Shown one piece after another: positions 45,078-54,029 of a DNA stretch of 64,000 nt. Source of the DNA: Hasllibacter halocynthiae (lineage in GTDB: Bacteria > Pseudomonadota > Alphaproteobacteria > Rhodobacterales > Rhodobacteraceae); NCBI RefSeq assembly GCF_003003095.1, contig NZ_PVTT01000001.1, positions 992,001 through 1,056,000 on the forward strand, given 5' to 3'. Position numbers and translations under genes: made by a program. The notes below the pieces were generated by a model, which had not been told where the DNA came from, did no database searches, and worked only from the letters and a program-made list of their open reading frames with translations. The number at the start of each line of letters is the position of its first letter. The first letter of the stretch is position 1.

Positions 45078-45983
45078 TCATGACGGGGTGATGCCCCGCA
45101 TCCGCTCGCCCCGCCGGCGCAGCAGCTCGACGGTGGTCAGCAGTGCGATCGACACGGCGACGAGGATGGTGGCCGCGGCCAGGATGGTGGGGGAGATCTG
45201 CTCGCGGATGCCGTTCCACATCTGGCGCGGGATGGTCTGCTGCTCGAAGTCCGCGACGAAGAGGACGACGACCACCTCGTCGAACGAGGTCACGAAGGCG
45301 AAGAGCGCGCCGGAGATCACGCCCGGCAGGATCAGCGGCATCGTCACCTTGAAGAAGGTCCGCCGGGGGTTCGCCCCCAGCGACGCCGCCGCCCGCGTCA
45401 GCGACTGGTCGAAACCCACCAGCGTCGCGGTCACGGTGATGATGACGAAGGGGATGCCGAGGACGGCGTGCGCCATGATGATCCCCGGATAGGTGTTGGC
45501 GAGGCCGGTCGCCGAGTAGAAGAAGAACAGGCCCGTCGCCGAGATGATGATCGGCACGATCATGGGCGAGATCAGGATCGCCATGATGGGGCCCTTGAAC
45601 GGCATCTCGGGCCGCGACAGCCCGAGGGCGGCGACCGTTCCCAGCACCGTCGCCAGCAGCGTCGAGGCGATGCCGATGATGAAGCTGTTCTTCGCCGCCC
45701 GCACCCAGGCGGCGTTGTTCCACATGTCCGACCACCAGCCGGCCACCGCGTTCGGCGCGTTCATCCCCTGCTCGAGCAGCCGCTCGTACCAGCGCAGCGA
45801 GTACCCTTCGGGGTCGAGGGACAGCATCTTCTGGGTGAAGGTGAAGTAGGGCTCGGCGTTGAAGCTCAGCGGGATGACGACGAGGATCGGCGCGATCAGG
45901 AACAGGAAGATCAGCCCGCAGATGACGAGGAAGACGTAGTGCCACACCTTCTCGAAGGTGGTGGCGTGCGACGGAAGGGCCAT
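45078..45983 (-). CDS. ABC transporter permease (PotC type)
   Basis: A 301-residue permease with six TMs, the EAA loop AAASLGANPRRTFFKVTMPL and FDEVVVVLFVADFEQQTIPR, which is typical of spermidine/putrescine-type PotC proteins. An N-terminal HYVFLVICGLIFLFLIAPIL TM precedes a periplasmic segment. It pairs with the permease at 45988. The substrate is probably a polyamine, opine or similar cation (inference). Confidence 0.9.
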   Translation of the reverse strand: MALPSHATTFEKVWHYVFLVICGLIFLFLIAPILVVIPLSFNAEPYFTFTQKMLSLDPEGYSLRWYERLLEQGMNAPNAVAGWWSDMWNNAAWVRAAKNSFIIGIASTLLATVLGTVAALGLSRPEMPFKGPIMAILISPMIVPIIISATGLFFFYSATGLANTYPGIIMAHAVLGIPFVIITVTATLVGFDQSLTRAAASLGANPRRTFFKVTMPLILPGVISGALFAFVTSFDEVVVVLFVADFEQQTIPRQMWNGIREQISPTILAAATILVAVSIALLTTVELLRRRGERMRGITPS

Positions 45984-45987
45984 GCGT

Positions 45988-47349
45988 CTATCCCAGCTTC
46001 AGGTTGTCGATGCCCACGAGCCGGTCGTAGAGCCAGTAGAGGATCAGCACCCCGAACAGCAGCAGCGAGGCAAGCGCCGCGCCCAGCGACCAGTTCAGGC
46101 TGTCGAGGATGTGGAAGGCGATCAGGTTCGAGATGAGCTGCCCGTCCGCCCCGCCCACCAGCGCCGGCGTGATGTAATAGCCCACCGCGAGGATGAACAC
46201 GAGGAGCGCGCCCGCCCCGATCCCGGGGATCGTCAGCGGCAGGTAGACCCGGCGAAACGCCGTGAAGGAGTTCGCGCCCAGCGACCGAGCCGCCCGCATG
46301 TAGGAAGGGTCGATCGGCCGCATCACCGAATAGAGCGGCAGCACCATGAAGGGCAGCAGGATGTGCGTCATCGCGATGACCGTGCCCATCTGGTTGTACA
46401 TCATCTGGATGCGGCTCCCGTCCCCGATGATGCCGGCCGCCACCAGCCCGTCGTTCACCACCCCCTGCGACTGCAGCAGCACGATCCACGACGTCGTCCG
46501 CACCAGCAGCGACGTCCAGAACGGCAGGAGGACGAAGATCATCAGCAGGTTCGACTTGGCGAGCGGAAGCGTCGCCAGGAGGTAGGCGACGGGAAACCCC
46601 AGCAGCAGCGTGGCCCCGGTGATGACGAGGCTCAGCACCAGCGTCTTGCCGAAGAGGTCGCGGTAGATCGCCCGGTTCTCGTTCACGGGGACGATGTCGC
46701 CCTGCGCGTTCCGCTCGAGGTCCACGGCGGCGAGGTAGAAGTTCAGCGTAAGCGGCGAGGAGGCGCCCCGCATCGCGGCCCAGAGGGCGGGGTCGGCCCA
46801 GTCCTCGTCCACGTCGAGGATCGCCTCCATGAAAGGCGGCCGAAGGTCGTCCGCGCGCCGCGCCGTCTTCGTGAAGAGCGAGCGGGTGCCCGGCACCTCG
46901 TAGTTGATGCGCGTGCCGACCGAGCCTTGCGCGCGCAGCTCGCGCAGCTGCGCCATGTCGGCGGCGAGGGCGGCGAACGCCTCCTCGTTCGCGGGGGTGC
47001 CGGGGGGGTTGGCGTCGAACCAGCCCCCGAGGTTCTGCATGATCGGCGTGCGGGTGCCGGTGGCGAAGTTCTCGTGCACGACGAAGCCGTCGTTCCAGAT
47101 CGACTGCTTCAGCAGGTTGCCGATCGGGAAGAGGAACGTGACCAGCACGAACAGCAGGAGCGGCGCGACGAGGAGGAAGGCCCGCCGGCGGTTCACCCGC
47201 TCGGCCCGCTGCAAGGCGGCCTTCAGCGGCCGCCCGTCGGCGGCCCGCAGCGGCGCGGTGCCTGTCGGGGCCACGCCCCCGCCGACGGCGGCCACGGCGG
47301 CGTGGGGATCGAGGGGCGAGGCGCCCCGGCTTGCGGCGGCGTCGGTCAT
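45988..47349 (-). CDS. ABC transporter permease (PotB type) with large periplasmic insert
   Basis: A 453-residue permease; usual PotB proteins are about 280-300. After TM1 (FLLVAPLLLFVLVTFLFPIG) comes a periplasmic segment of about 150 residues (about 85-235, with GTRTPIMQNLGGWFDANPPG and VAYLLATLPLAKSN afterwards), then the usual TMs and the EAA loop ARSLGANSFTAFRRVYLPLT. The long first loop is known in one subgroup of polyamine-type permeases. The start overlaps the DUF1330 stop (ATGA). Confidence 0.9.
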   Translation of the reverse strand: MTDAAASRGASPLDPHAAVAAVGGGVAPTGTAPLRAADGRPLKAALQRAERVNRRRAFLLVAPLLLFVLVTFLFPIGNLLKQSIWNDGFVVHENFATGTRTPIMQNLGGWFDANPPGTPANEEAFAALAADMAQLRELRAQGSVGTRINYEVPGTRSLFTKTARRADDLRPPFMEAILDVDEDWADPALWAAMRGASSPLTLNFYLAAVDLERNAQGDIVPVNENRAIYRDLFGKTLVLSLVITGATLLLGFPVAYLLATLPLAKSNLLMIFVLLPFWTSLLVRTTSWIVLLQSQGVVNDGLVAAGIIGDGSRIQMMYNQMGTVIAMTHILLPFMVLPLYSVMRPIDPSYMRAARSLGANSFTAFRRVYLPLTIPGIGAGALLVFILAVGYYITPALVGGADGQLISNLIAFHILDSLNWSLGAALASLLLFGVLILYWLYDRLVGIDNLKLG

Positions 47350-47633
47350 GCGCCCTCCACGAGAAGGATGTCGCTTTCGGCGGTGCGCCAGCGGATGCCC
47401 GCGACCTCCTGATAGGCGGGGTCGTCATAGGCCGCGCGCGCCGCGTCGAGGGACGGGAACTCGATCACCACGTGGCGGTCCTTGAACGCCCCCTCGCGCA
47501 CGTCCGACGCGCCGCCCCGCACGAGGAAGCGCCCCCCGTGCCCTTCGAGGATCGGCGTGTCTCGCTCGACGTACTCGCGGTAGGCGTCCGGGTCCGTCAC
47601 GGTGATGTGGCCGATGATGTAGCCCTTGGGCAT
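47346..47633 (-). CDS. DUF1330 family protein
   Basis: A 95-residue dimeric alpha-beta barrel-type protein starting MPKGYIIGHITVTDPDAYRE, with ILEGHGGRFLVRGG and VVIEFPSLDAARAAYDDPAY, all DUF1330 hallmarks. The function is not known. It is translationally coupled to the permease gene (ATGA), so it probably acts in the same pathway, perhaps on the imported compound. Confidence 0.9.
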   Translation of the reverse strand: MPKGYIIGHITVTDPDAYREYVERDTPILEGHGGRFLVRGGASDVREGAFKDRHVVIEFPSLDAARAAYDDPAYQEVAGIRWRTAESDILLVEGA

Positions 47634-47683
47634 GTGGTCGGGTCCCCGGCGATGCGGTGCGGGCCGCGCGGGCCCGGATGGAA

Positions 47684-47707
47684 GGGGCGCCCCCGGAAGG
47701 GCGCCCC
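47684..47707 (-). terminator. Hairpin between the binding-protein gene and DUF1330
   Basis: GGGGCGCCC (47684-47692) pairs with GGGCGCCCC (47699-47707) around CCGGAA. It lies 10 bases after the binding-protein stop. Such intercistronic hairpins often protect the binding-protein mRNA and reduce read-through into the permease genes. Confidence 0.55.
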
Positions 47708-47717
47708 GGGGGTCACG

Positions 47718-48803
47718 TCACTGGTTGAGCCAGGCGTTGAAGCGCTCGTTCAGCTCGGTGTCGTTGTCGGCCCAGAACTCGTAGCCGTTCACGAGGCTGT
47801 TGCTCATGTTGGCGTCGGCCGTGGGCATGTGCGGCGCCATCTCGGTCTCGCCGTCCTGGTAGAGCCCGACGAGCGGGTTCGACGACGCGCGCGCCGGCCC
47901 GTATGAGATGTACTGCGCCTGGTCGGCCAGCCGCTGGGTGTCCGTGGCGAAGGCGATGTAGGCCATCGCGGCGTCCGGGTTCGGCGCGCCCTGCGGCACT
48001 ACGAAGAGGTCGAAGTCCAGGATCTGCCCGTCCCAGAGGATCTCGAAGGGCTGCCCCTCGCCCACCGCGGCGTTGAAGATGCGCCCGTTGTAGGCCGTGG
48101 TCATCGCCACCTCGCCGTCGGCCAGCAGCTGCGGCGGCTGGGCGCCGGCCTCCCACCAGATGACGTCGTCCTTGATGCGGTCCAGGACGGCGAAGGCGCG
48201 GTCCACGCCCTCGTCGGTCTCGAGGGTGTCGTAGACCTCGTCCGCGGGCACGCCGTCGGCCATCAGCGCCATCTCGAGGTTCGCCTTCGCGCCCCGGCGC
48301 ATGCCGCGGGTGCCCGGGAACTCCTCGACGTTGAAGAAGTCGTCGATGCTGTCGGGGGCGTTCTCGACGTTGTCCGTGTTGTAGGCGACGACCGTGGACC
48401 ACACGATCGAGGGGACGGCGCAGTCCGTGATCGAGCCCTGGATGAAGTCCTCCTCCGCGGGGGTGCCGTCGGGCGCGGCGGGCAGGATCGAGGGGTCGAT
48501 CTCCATCAGGAGGCCCTCGTCGCAGAGGCGGATCGCGTCGGAGTACTCGACGTCCGCGACGTCGATGGTGACGTTGCCCGCCTCGACCTGCGCCTTGATG
48601 GGCGTCGCGGGGTTGTCGGCGTCGACCATCGTGACGTTGACGCCGGTCTCCTCCTCGAAGGGCTTGTTGTAGGCCTGCTCCTGCGAGGTGCCGTAGGCGC
48701 CGCCCCAGGACATGACCGTCAGGTCGCCCGACACGTCGGACTGGGCCGCCGCCGCGAGAGGCGCGGCCACGAGGGCGGTGGAGAGGATCAGCTTGGTCTT
48801 CAT
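47718..48803 (-). CDS. ABC transporter substrate-binding protein (PotD type)
   Basis: A 361-residue periplasmic protein with a signal peptide (LSTALVAAPLAAAAQ) and the motif LTVMSWGGAYGTSQEQAYNK, then FEEETGVNVTMVDA, typical of the spermidine/putrescine-type binding family. Near the end are VVPQGAPNPDAAMAYIAF and AQYISYGPARASSNPL. GGGAG precedes the ATG. It is the second gene of the operon, after the ATPase. Confidence 0.91.
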   Translation of the reverse strand: MKTKLILSTALVAAPLAAAAQSDVSGDLTVMSWGGAYGTSQEQAYNKPFEEETGVNVTMVDADNPATPIKAQVEAGNVTIDVADVEYSDAIRLCDEGLLMEIDPSILPAAPDGTPAEEDFIQGSITDCAVPSIVWSTVVAYNTDNVENAPDSIDDFFNVEEFPGTRGMRRGAKANLEMALMADGVPADEVYDTLETDEGVDRAFAVLDRIKDDVIWWEAGAQPPQLLADGEVAMTTAYNGRIFNAAVGEGQPFEILWDGQILDFDLFVVPQGAPNPDAAMAYIAFATDTQRLADQAQYISYGPARASSNPLVGLYQDGETEMAPHMPTADANMSNSLVNGYEFWADNDTELNERFNAWLNQ

Positions 48804-48863
48804 GGTGGTAGGCTCCCGTTGGTGGTTCGGTTCTACGCCGGGGTTGCCCCCCCGGTCGTTCTC

Positions 48864-49991
48864 TCAGACGCGGTCGAGGGCGCGGGCGTCCCGCGGGTCC
48901 CATCCGATGCGTATCCTCATGCCCGGCGACAGCCTCTCCTGGTCGAGGCTGTTGCGGCACTTCATGACGAAGCCCTCGTCGCCGGCCACGCGCAGGCGCG
49001 TGCGGTAGGTGTCGCCCATGTAGACGAACTCCAGCACCTCGGCCTCGACCGTATGCTCCATGCCGGCGGTCACCTCCGGCTTGAACTCGACCCGCTCCGG
49101 CCGGACCGAGACCAGCGTCGCCTCGCCGGGCTCCGACACGTTGACAGGCGTCGCGTCGATCACGCTGCCATCCTCCAGCCGGACGGTGCAGGCGTCGCCG
49201 GCAATGGTCTCGACGGTGCCGGGCAGCTTGTTGTTCTCGCCGATGAACTGGGCGACGAAGCTGTTCTGCGGCCGCTCGTAGAGCTCGTCGGGCGGGGCGA
49301 GCTGCTGGATCACGCCGTCGTTGAACACCGCCACCCGGTCCGACATCGTCAGCGCCTCGGTCTGGTCGTGCGTGACGTAGACCGTCGTGATCCCGAGCTG
49401 ATGCGCCAAGTTCGTGATCTCGAACTGCAGCGTCTCGCGCAGCTGCTTGTCGAGGGCGCCGAGCGGCTCGTCCATCAGCACCAGCTCCGGCTCGAAGACG
49501 AGGGCGCGGGCCAGCGCGATCCGCTGCTGCTGCCCGCCGGAGAGCTGGGCGGGGCGGCGGTCGGCGAAGTCCTCCATCTGGACCATCCCGAGGGCGCGGC
49601 GGATCTTCTCCTCGCGCTCGGACCTGCCCATCGACCGCACCTCGAGCGGGAAGGCCAGGTTCTCGCCCACGGTCATGTGAGGGAAGAGCGCGTAGTTCTG
49701 GAACACCATGCCGATCCCGCGCCGGTGCGGCGGGATGTCGTTGATCGACCGGCCGGCCAGCCTGATCTCGCCATGGGTCGCCGTCTCGAAGCCCGCCAGC
49801 ATCATCAGGCAGGTCGTCTTGCCCGACCCGGAGGGGCCCAGCATGGTCAGGAACTCGCCCCGCGGCACGGCGAGGTTCAGGTCCTTCACGACGAGCGTCT
49901 CGCCGTCATAGCTCTTCTGCACGCGGTCGAACACGACGAAGGGCTCGTCCGTCGCGGCCTCCGGCCGGATGTCGGTGGCGATCTCGTTCAA
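48864..49991 (-). CDS. ABC transporter ATP-binding protein (PotA type)
   Basis: A 375-residue ATPase with Walker A GPSGSGKTT, signature LSGGQQQR, Walker B LVLMDEPLGALD and a C-terminal TOBE domain (about 280-375). The first gene of the polyamine-type operon. A TTG start at 49991 (MNEIATDIRPEAATDEPFVV) is chosen since AAGGGA lies 8 bases upstream and no ATG or GTG fits the conserved start. Upstream are 158 bases without a gene. Confidence 0.9.
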   Translation of the reverse strand: MNEIATDIRPEAATDEPFVVFDRVQKSYDGETLVVKDLNLAVPRGEFLTMLGPSGSGKTTCLMMLAGFETATHGEIRLAGRSINDIPPHRRGIGMVFQNYALFPHMTVGENLAFPLEVRSMGRSEREEKIRRALGMVQMEDFADRRPAQLSGGQQQRIALARALVFEPELVLMDEPLGALDKQLRETLQFEITNLAHQLGITTVYVTHDQTEALTMSDRVAVFNDGVIQQLAPPDELYERPQNSFVAQFIGENNKLPGTVETIAGDACTVRLEDGSVIDATPVNVSEPGEATLVSVRPERVEFKPEVTAGMEHTVEAEVLEFVYMGDTYRTRLRVAGDEGFVMKCRNSLDQERLSPGMRIRIGWDPRDARALDRV

Positions 49992-50149
49992 GCGGTCGTC
50001 CCTTCCCTGCCCCCCGCGACCGCGTTCCCGGCCTTCGGGGGAATACCCTCGCGCCGGAGTGTCGCGTCCCCCGTCGCGGATGACAAGCGGATCGTGGCGC
50101 GCCGCCCCGCCCGCGGCCCGGCTGCCCGCGAACGCGGCGCCGGCGAGGG

Positions 50150-51211
50150 CTAGAGCACGACCGCGCGTCCGGTCCGCGCCGATTCCTGCGCCGCGTGGCC
50201 CATGCGAACGGCCCACGCCCCGTCACGCGCGGTGACCTCGACCGGCCCCTTCCCCAGCGCGGCCCGCGCGAAGCGCTGGTGCTGGTAGAAGGTGGCCCCG
50301 TTGTGGTCGCCCGCCTCCAGAAGGTCCTCCGGCACCGGCACCTTGCGCTTGACCGGCCCCCGCGGCTCGCGCGGGCTCTCGGTCAGCACGGGCACGGGGG
50401 GCTTGCCCAGCCGCTCCGGCCAGAACCGCCCCGGTCCCACGACCTTCGCCTCCAGCATCCCCTTCGGGCCGAAGGCCGCCAGCCGCTCCTGGAACTTCGA
50501 GCCTTCGGCGAACATGCACAGCTCCAGCATGGCGCGCGCGCCGCCGCGGAAGTCCACGATGACGTAGGCGTTGTCCCAGACGTCCGCCTCGCCCAGCCGG
50601 TTCACGTCCTGGCCGGCGCTCGCCATCACCCGCACGGGATCGTCCCGCAGGATCAGGCGCATCAGGTCGAAGAAATGGCAGCACTTCTCGACCAGCGTCC
50701 CGCCCGAGCGGGCGTTGCTCCGGTTCCAGCGGCCCACCTTGTCGAGGAAGGGGAAGCGGTGCTCGCGCACGGACAGCATGCGGATGCCGCCCGTCGCCCC
50801 CCCGACCCGGCCCAGGAAGGCGGCGACGGGCGGCATGTAGCGGTACTCCATCGCCACCCAGATCGGCGCGGGATAGCCTTCGGCCAGCCGGGCGACCGCG
50901 TCCGCGTCCGCCGGATCGGTGTAGAGCGGCTTCTCCATCAGGATCGGCAGCGGACGGCGCGCGGCGACCTCGGCCAGCTGGGCGGCGTGCAGGTCGTTGG
51001 GCGTCGCCACCACCAGCGCGTCGATCCCGGGAAGCATCTCGTCCAGCGAGGCGCAGCGCCGCGCGGCCGGCAGCAGGCCCCGGGCGCCGGCGGCCATCCC
51101 TTCGTCCGTCTCCACGAAGGCGACCGTCTCGGCGTCGTCGAGGAGGGCGATGTTGCGGATGTGCTCCTGCCCCATCATCCCGGTGCCGAGGATGCCGTAG
51201 CGAAGGGTCAT
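50150..51211 (-). CDS. Gfo/Idh/MocA family dehydrogenase
   Basis: A 353-residue NAD(P)-dependent oxidoreductase with Rossmann motif RYGILGTGMMGQEHIRN, EKPL (ILMEKPL) and the conserved lysine-centred core (GTLVEKCCHFFDLMRLI). Such enzymes act on sugars, inositols or sugar acids. The start overlaps the GntR stop (ATGA). Encoded with the regulator and opposite the monooxygenase operon, it probably handles a sugar in the same pathway (inference). Confidence 0.9.
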   Translation of the reverse strand: MTLRYGILGTGMMGQEHIRNIALLDDAETVAFVETDEGMAAGARGLLPAARRCASLDEMLPGIDALVVATPNDLHAAQLAEVAARRPLPILMEKPLYTDPADADAVARLAEGYPAPIWVAMEYRYMPPVAAFLGRVGGATGGIRMLSVREHRFPFLDKVGRWNRSNARSGGTLVEKCCHFFDLMRLILRDDPVRVMASAGQDVNRLGEADVWDNAYVIVDFRGGARAMLELCMFAEGSKFQERLAAFGPKGMLEAKVVGPGRFWPERLGKPPVPVLTESPREPRGPVKRKVPVPEDLLEAGDHNGATFYQHQRFARAALGKGPVEVTARDGAWAVRMGHAAQESARTGRAVVL

Positions 51212-51921
51212 GCGGGGCCTTTCGGTGGCGCCGTGCGGGCGGCGCGGTTGACGTAGTGGGCGAGGGACGGGTCGAAGGAGGTGACCGAGACCTCGACCAC
51301 CGCGCCGCCCGCCCAGGACCGGCGCAGCACCCGGCCGCACCGGCCGGCGCCCAGCCCGGCCCATCCGGGCATGTCGCCCAGCGTCACCCGGTCCTCGACC
51401 CGGGTGACGAAGACCGACAGCTGCGCCCCGTAGCTGAGGTAGAGGCTGTCGCCGAGCTCCTCGGCCCGCGGCCGCCCGCACGCGGCGTCGAGCCAGATCT
51501 CCTCGGCCGCGACGTGCAGGCCGCCGATGCGGCGCAGGCGGCGGATGCGAGTCGCGGACCCGAAGGGCGCCCCCTCCGGCGCCCGGCCCTCCGCGACGTC
51601 CAGCAGGTCGGCGCCCGGCATCCCCGGCACGCCGTCGGCCCGCTCCAGCCGGAAGAGGCCGTAGACCTCGCGCCCCAGCCCCGCATGGCGCACGTAGTTG
51701 CCGCTGCCCTGCCGCCGCTCGAGCAGGCCCCGCCCTTCGAGGTCCGCGAGCGCGCGCCGCAGCGTGCCCACCGCGACGCCCATAGCGGGCGCCATCTCCC
51801 GCTCGGGCGAGAGGCGCGCGCCGTCCGCGAGGCGCCCGGCGGCCATCTCGGCGGTGATCTGGGCGGCGACGACCTGCCAGAGCGGCGGGTCGGCGGAAGG
51901 GGGCGGGGCTTCGTCCGGCAT
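51208..51921 (-). CDS. GntR family transcriptional regulator (HutC/UTRA type)
   Basis: A 237-residue regulator. An N-terminal winged helix (about residues 13-78) contains AAGRLADGARLSPEREMAPA, GVAVGTLRRALADLEGRGLL and ERRQGSGNYV. A UTRA-like effector domain (about 85-230) follows, with LHVAAEEIWLDA. It probably represses or activates the divergent operon at 51982 and is coupled to the MocA-type gene. Direct repeats in the intergenic region are operator candidates. Confidence 0.9.
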   Translation of the reverse strand: MPDEAPPPSADPPLWQVVAAQITAEMAAGRLADGARLSPEREMAPAMGVAVGTLRRALADLEGRGLLERRQGSGNYVRHAGLGREVYGLFRLERADGVPGMPGADLLDVAEGRAPEGAPFGSATRIRRLRRIGGLHVAAEEIWLDAACGRPRAEELGDSLYLSYGAQLSVFVTRVEDRVTLGDMPGWAGLGAGRCGRVLRRSWAGGAVVEVSVTSFDPSLAHYVNRAARTAPPKGPA

Positions 51922-51929
51922 CGAACCTC

Positions 51930-51954
51930 TATCGATTGATACAGGATTGATGCA
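51930..51954. promoter_or_regulatory. Candidate GntR operator in the divergent gap
   Basis: TATCGATTGATA (51930-51941; TATC and GATA arms) overlaps the first of two direct repeats, GATTGATACA (51934-51943) and GATTGATGCA (51945-51954), spaced 11 bases, one helical turn. The site is much more AT-rich than its surroundings. It lies between the GntR start (51921) and the monooxygenase start (51982). The link to GntR is inferred from position. Confidence 0.5.
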
Positions 51955-51981
51955 CCGGCTTCGCGCTGCTAGTCCACCCCC

Positions 51982-53136
51982 ATGAGCATCGTCCCCGTCA
52001 CCTCCCCCGACCTTCGCGGCGCCGAGGTCTCGTGGTTCGCCGCGCTCTGCTCGGACGACTACGCGCAGCTCGGCGTGCCCGACGGCGCGCTCCGCTCCTC
52101 GTGGGCGCACTGCCGCGACATCGGGCTGGAGGCCGAGGCCCAGGGCTTCCGCAACATCCTGTGCCCGTCGAGCTATCAGGTCGGGCAGGACACGCTGTCC
52201 TACGTGGCGGGGATGGCCCCCCTGACGGACCGGATCAACTTCCTCGCCGCCATCCGCTGCGGCGAGATGCAGCCCGTCATGCTGGCCCGCACTGTCGCCA
52301 CCCTCGACCACATGCTCGAGGGGCGCCTGACGCTGAACGTCATCTCCTCCGACTTCCCGGGCGAGACCGCGCCCTCCGAGCACCGCTACAGGCGCTCCGC
52401 CGAGGTGGTCGAGATCCTGAAGCAGGCCTGGACCCGCGACACGATCGACTTCGAAGGCGAGGTCTACTCGTTCTCCGGGCTCTCCACCGATCCGGCGAAG
52501 CCCTACCAGACGGGCGGCCCCCTCCTCTACTTCGGCGGCTACTCCCCGCCCGCGCTCGATCTTTGCGCCCGGCATTGCGACGTCTACCTCATGTGGCCCG
52601 AGCCGAAGGAGGAGATCGCCGGCCGCATGCGCGCCGTCGCCGAACGGGCCGAGGGATACGGCCGCACCCTCGACTACGGCCTGCGCGTCCACGTCATCGT
52701 CCGCGACACCGAAGCCGAGGCGCGCGAGTACGCCGAGCACCTGACCGCCGCCCTCGACGACGAGTATGGCGCTCTGATCCGCGGCCGCGCGCACGACTCC
52801 ACCTCGCTGGGCGTCGCCCACCAGGCCCGCGCGCGCGAGCTGGCCGACCGGTTCGGCTACGTCGAGCCGCACCTCTGGACCGGCGTGGGCCGCGCCCGGT
52901 CGGGTTGCGGGGCCGCGCTGGTGGGATCGGCGGACCAAATCCTCTCCGAGCTGGAGGCGTACCGCCGCATGGGCATCCGCGCCTTCATCCTCTCGGGCTA
53001 CCCACACCTGGACGAGGCCCGCCATTTCGGCCGCCTCGTCATGCCGCATCTCGACACGGCGTCCCTGCCGCAGGCATACGGCCGCGTGCCGAGCAGCGTG
53101 CCGGCGACGCCCCTCGGAACCGGAGACCGCCGATGA
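51982..53136 (+). CDS. SsuD-like flavin-dependent monooxygenase (possible sulfoquinovose monooxygenase)
   Basis: A 384-residue LLM-class FMNH2-dependent monooxygenase. It keeps the residues important in alkanesulfonate monooxygenases: Arg235 and His237 in LRVHVIVR, Arg306 in GRARSG, Tyr340 and His342 in SGYPHLDEA, and Trp205 in LMWPEP. The N-terminal pattern SWFAALCSDDYAQLGVPDG matches a subgroup that includes, as far as recalled, the sulfoquinovose monooxygenase SmoC. It should cleave a C-S bond, releasing sulfite. ATGA couples it to the aldo-keto reductase. The exact substrate is unproven. Confidence 0.85.
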   Translation: MSIVPVTSPDLRGAEVSWFAALCSDDYAQLGVPDGALRSSWAHCRDIGLEAEAQGFRNILCPSSYQVGQDTLSYVAGMAPLTDRINFLAAIRCGEMQPVMLARTVATLDHMLEGRLTLNVISSDFPGETAPSEHRYRRSAEVVEILKQAWTRDTIDFEGEVYSFSGLSTDPAKPYQTGGPLLYFGGYSPPALDLCARHCDVYLMWPEPKEEIAGRMRAVAERAEGYGRTLDYGLRVHVIVRDTEAEAREYAEHLTAALDDEYGALIRGRAHDSTSLGVAHQARARELADRFGYVEPHLWTGVGRARSGCGAALVGSADQILSELEAYRRMGIRAFILSGYPHLDEARHFGRLVMPHLDTASLPQAYGRVPSSVPATPLGTGDRR

Positions 53137-54029
53137 GCACCCCCCGCACGACCCTCGGCGACGTCGAGATCAGCCGCATCGTCTACGGCATGTGGCGGCT
53201 GGGCGAGGCGGCCGACACCTCGCCGGCGCACGTCCGCGCGAAGGTCGAGGCTTGCCTCGAGCAGGGGATCACCACGATGGACCAGGCCGACATCTACGGC
53301 GGCTACCGGGCGGAGGCGATCCTGGGCGCCGCCCTGAGGGAGGACCCCGCCCTGCGCGACCGGATCGAGGTCGTCACGAAATGCGGCATCCTCGTCGATG
53401 CCGGTCGCCACGCGGGGCATGTCCGCGTCAAGCACTACGACACCACGCGCGAGCACGTCCGCGCCTCCGTCGAGGCGTCGCGCGCGGCCATGGGCATCGA
53501 CGTGATCGACCTTCTGCTGATCCACCGCCCCGACCCCCTCATGGACCACCGCGAGACGGGCGAGGCCCTCGACGAGCTGGTGGACGGCGGCACCGTACGC
53601 GCGGTCGGCGTCTCCAACTTCCGGCCCTGGGACGTGCAACTCCTCGAATCGGCGATGGAGAACGAACTGGTCACCAACCAGATCGAGCTGTCCCTGAACG
53701 AGCTGGCCCCCTTCACCAACGGCGACCTGGCCTTCCACCAGCGCCGGCAGGAGCCCGTGATGGCCTGGTCGCCCCTGGGCGGCGGCGCGCTGATGACCGG
53801 GAACGGCCCTGTGCAGGCGGTGATGGACGAGATCGCGGAAGGCGCCGGCGTGGACCGCGCCGCAGTGGCGGTCGCCTTCCTCCTGCGCCACCCGTCGGGG
53901 ATCGTGCCGGTGCTGGGGACCAACGACCTCGGCCGCATCCGCGCCGCCTCGGGCGCGCTGCGCGTCGACCTCGACAGGCAGGACTGGTTCCGTCTCTACG
54001 AGGCCGCGCTCGGCCGCGAGGTCGCTTGA
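53133..54029 (+). CDS. Aldo-keto reductase (YdhF/SmoB-like)
   Basis: A 298-residue NAD(P)H-dependent reductase. The catalytic tetrad residues are visible: Asp and Tyr in DQADIYGGY, Lys in VVTKCGI, and His in LLIHRPDPLMD. The last motif and MAWSPLGGG mark the YdhF-like group that includes the 6-oxo-glucose reductase SmoB. Overlaps at both ends (ATGA with the monooxygenase, TTGA with the flavin reductase) indicate a tight operon. It could reduce the aldehyde made by the monooxygenase. Confidence 0.88.
   Translation: MSTPRTTLGDVEISRIVYGMWRLGEAADTSPAHVRAKVEACLEQGITTMDQADIYGGYRAEAILGAALREDPALRDRIEVVTKCGILVDAGRHAGHVRVKHYDTTREHVRASVEASRAAMGIDVIDLLLIHRPDPLMDHRETGEALDELVDGGTVRAVGVSNFRPWDVQLLESAMENELVTNQIELSLNELAPFTNGDLAFHQRRQEPVMAWSPLGGGALMTGNGPVQAVMDEIAEGAGVDRAAVAVAFLLRHPSGIVPVLGTNDLGRIRAASGALRVDLDRQDWFRLYEAALGREVA

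Noticed and set aside
49992-50149. A possible sigma-70-like promoter (TTGTCA, 17 bases, GACACT) before the PotA-type gene
   Set aside because: The -10 match is poor, and such matches are expected by chance. It is not reported as a feature.
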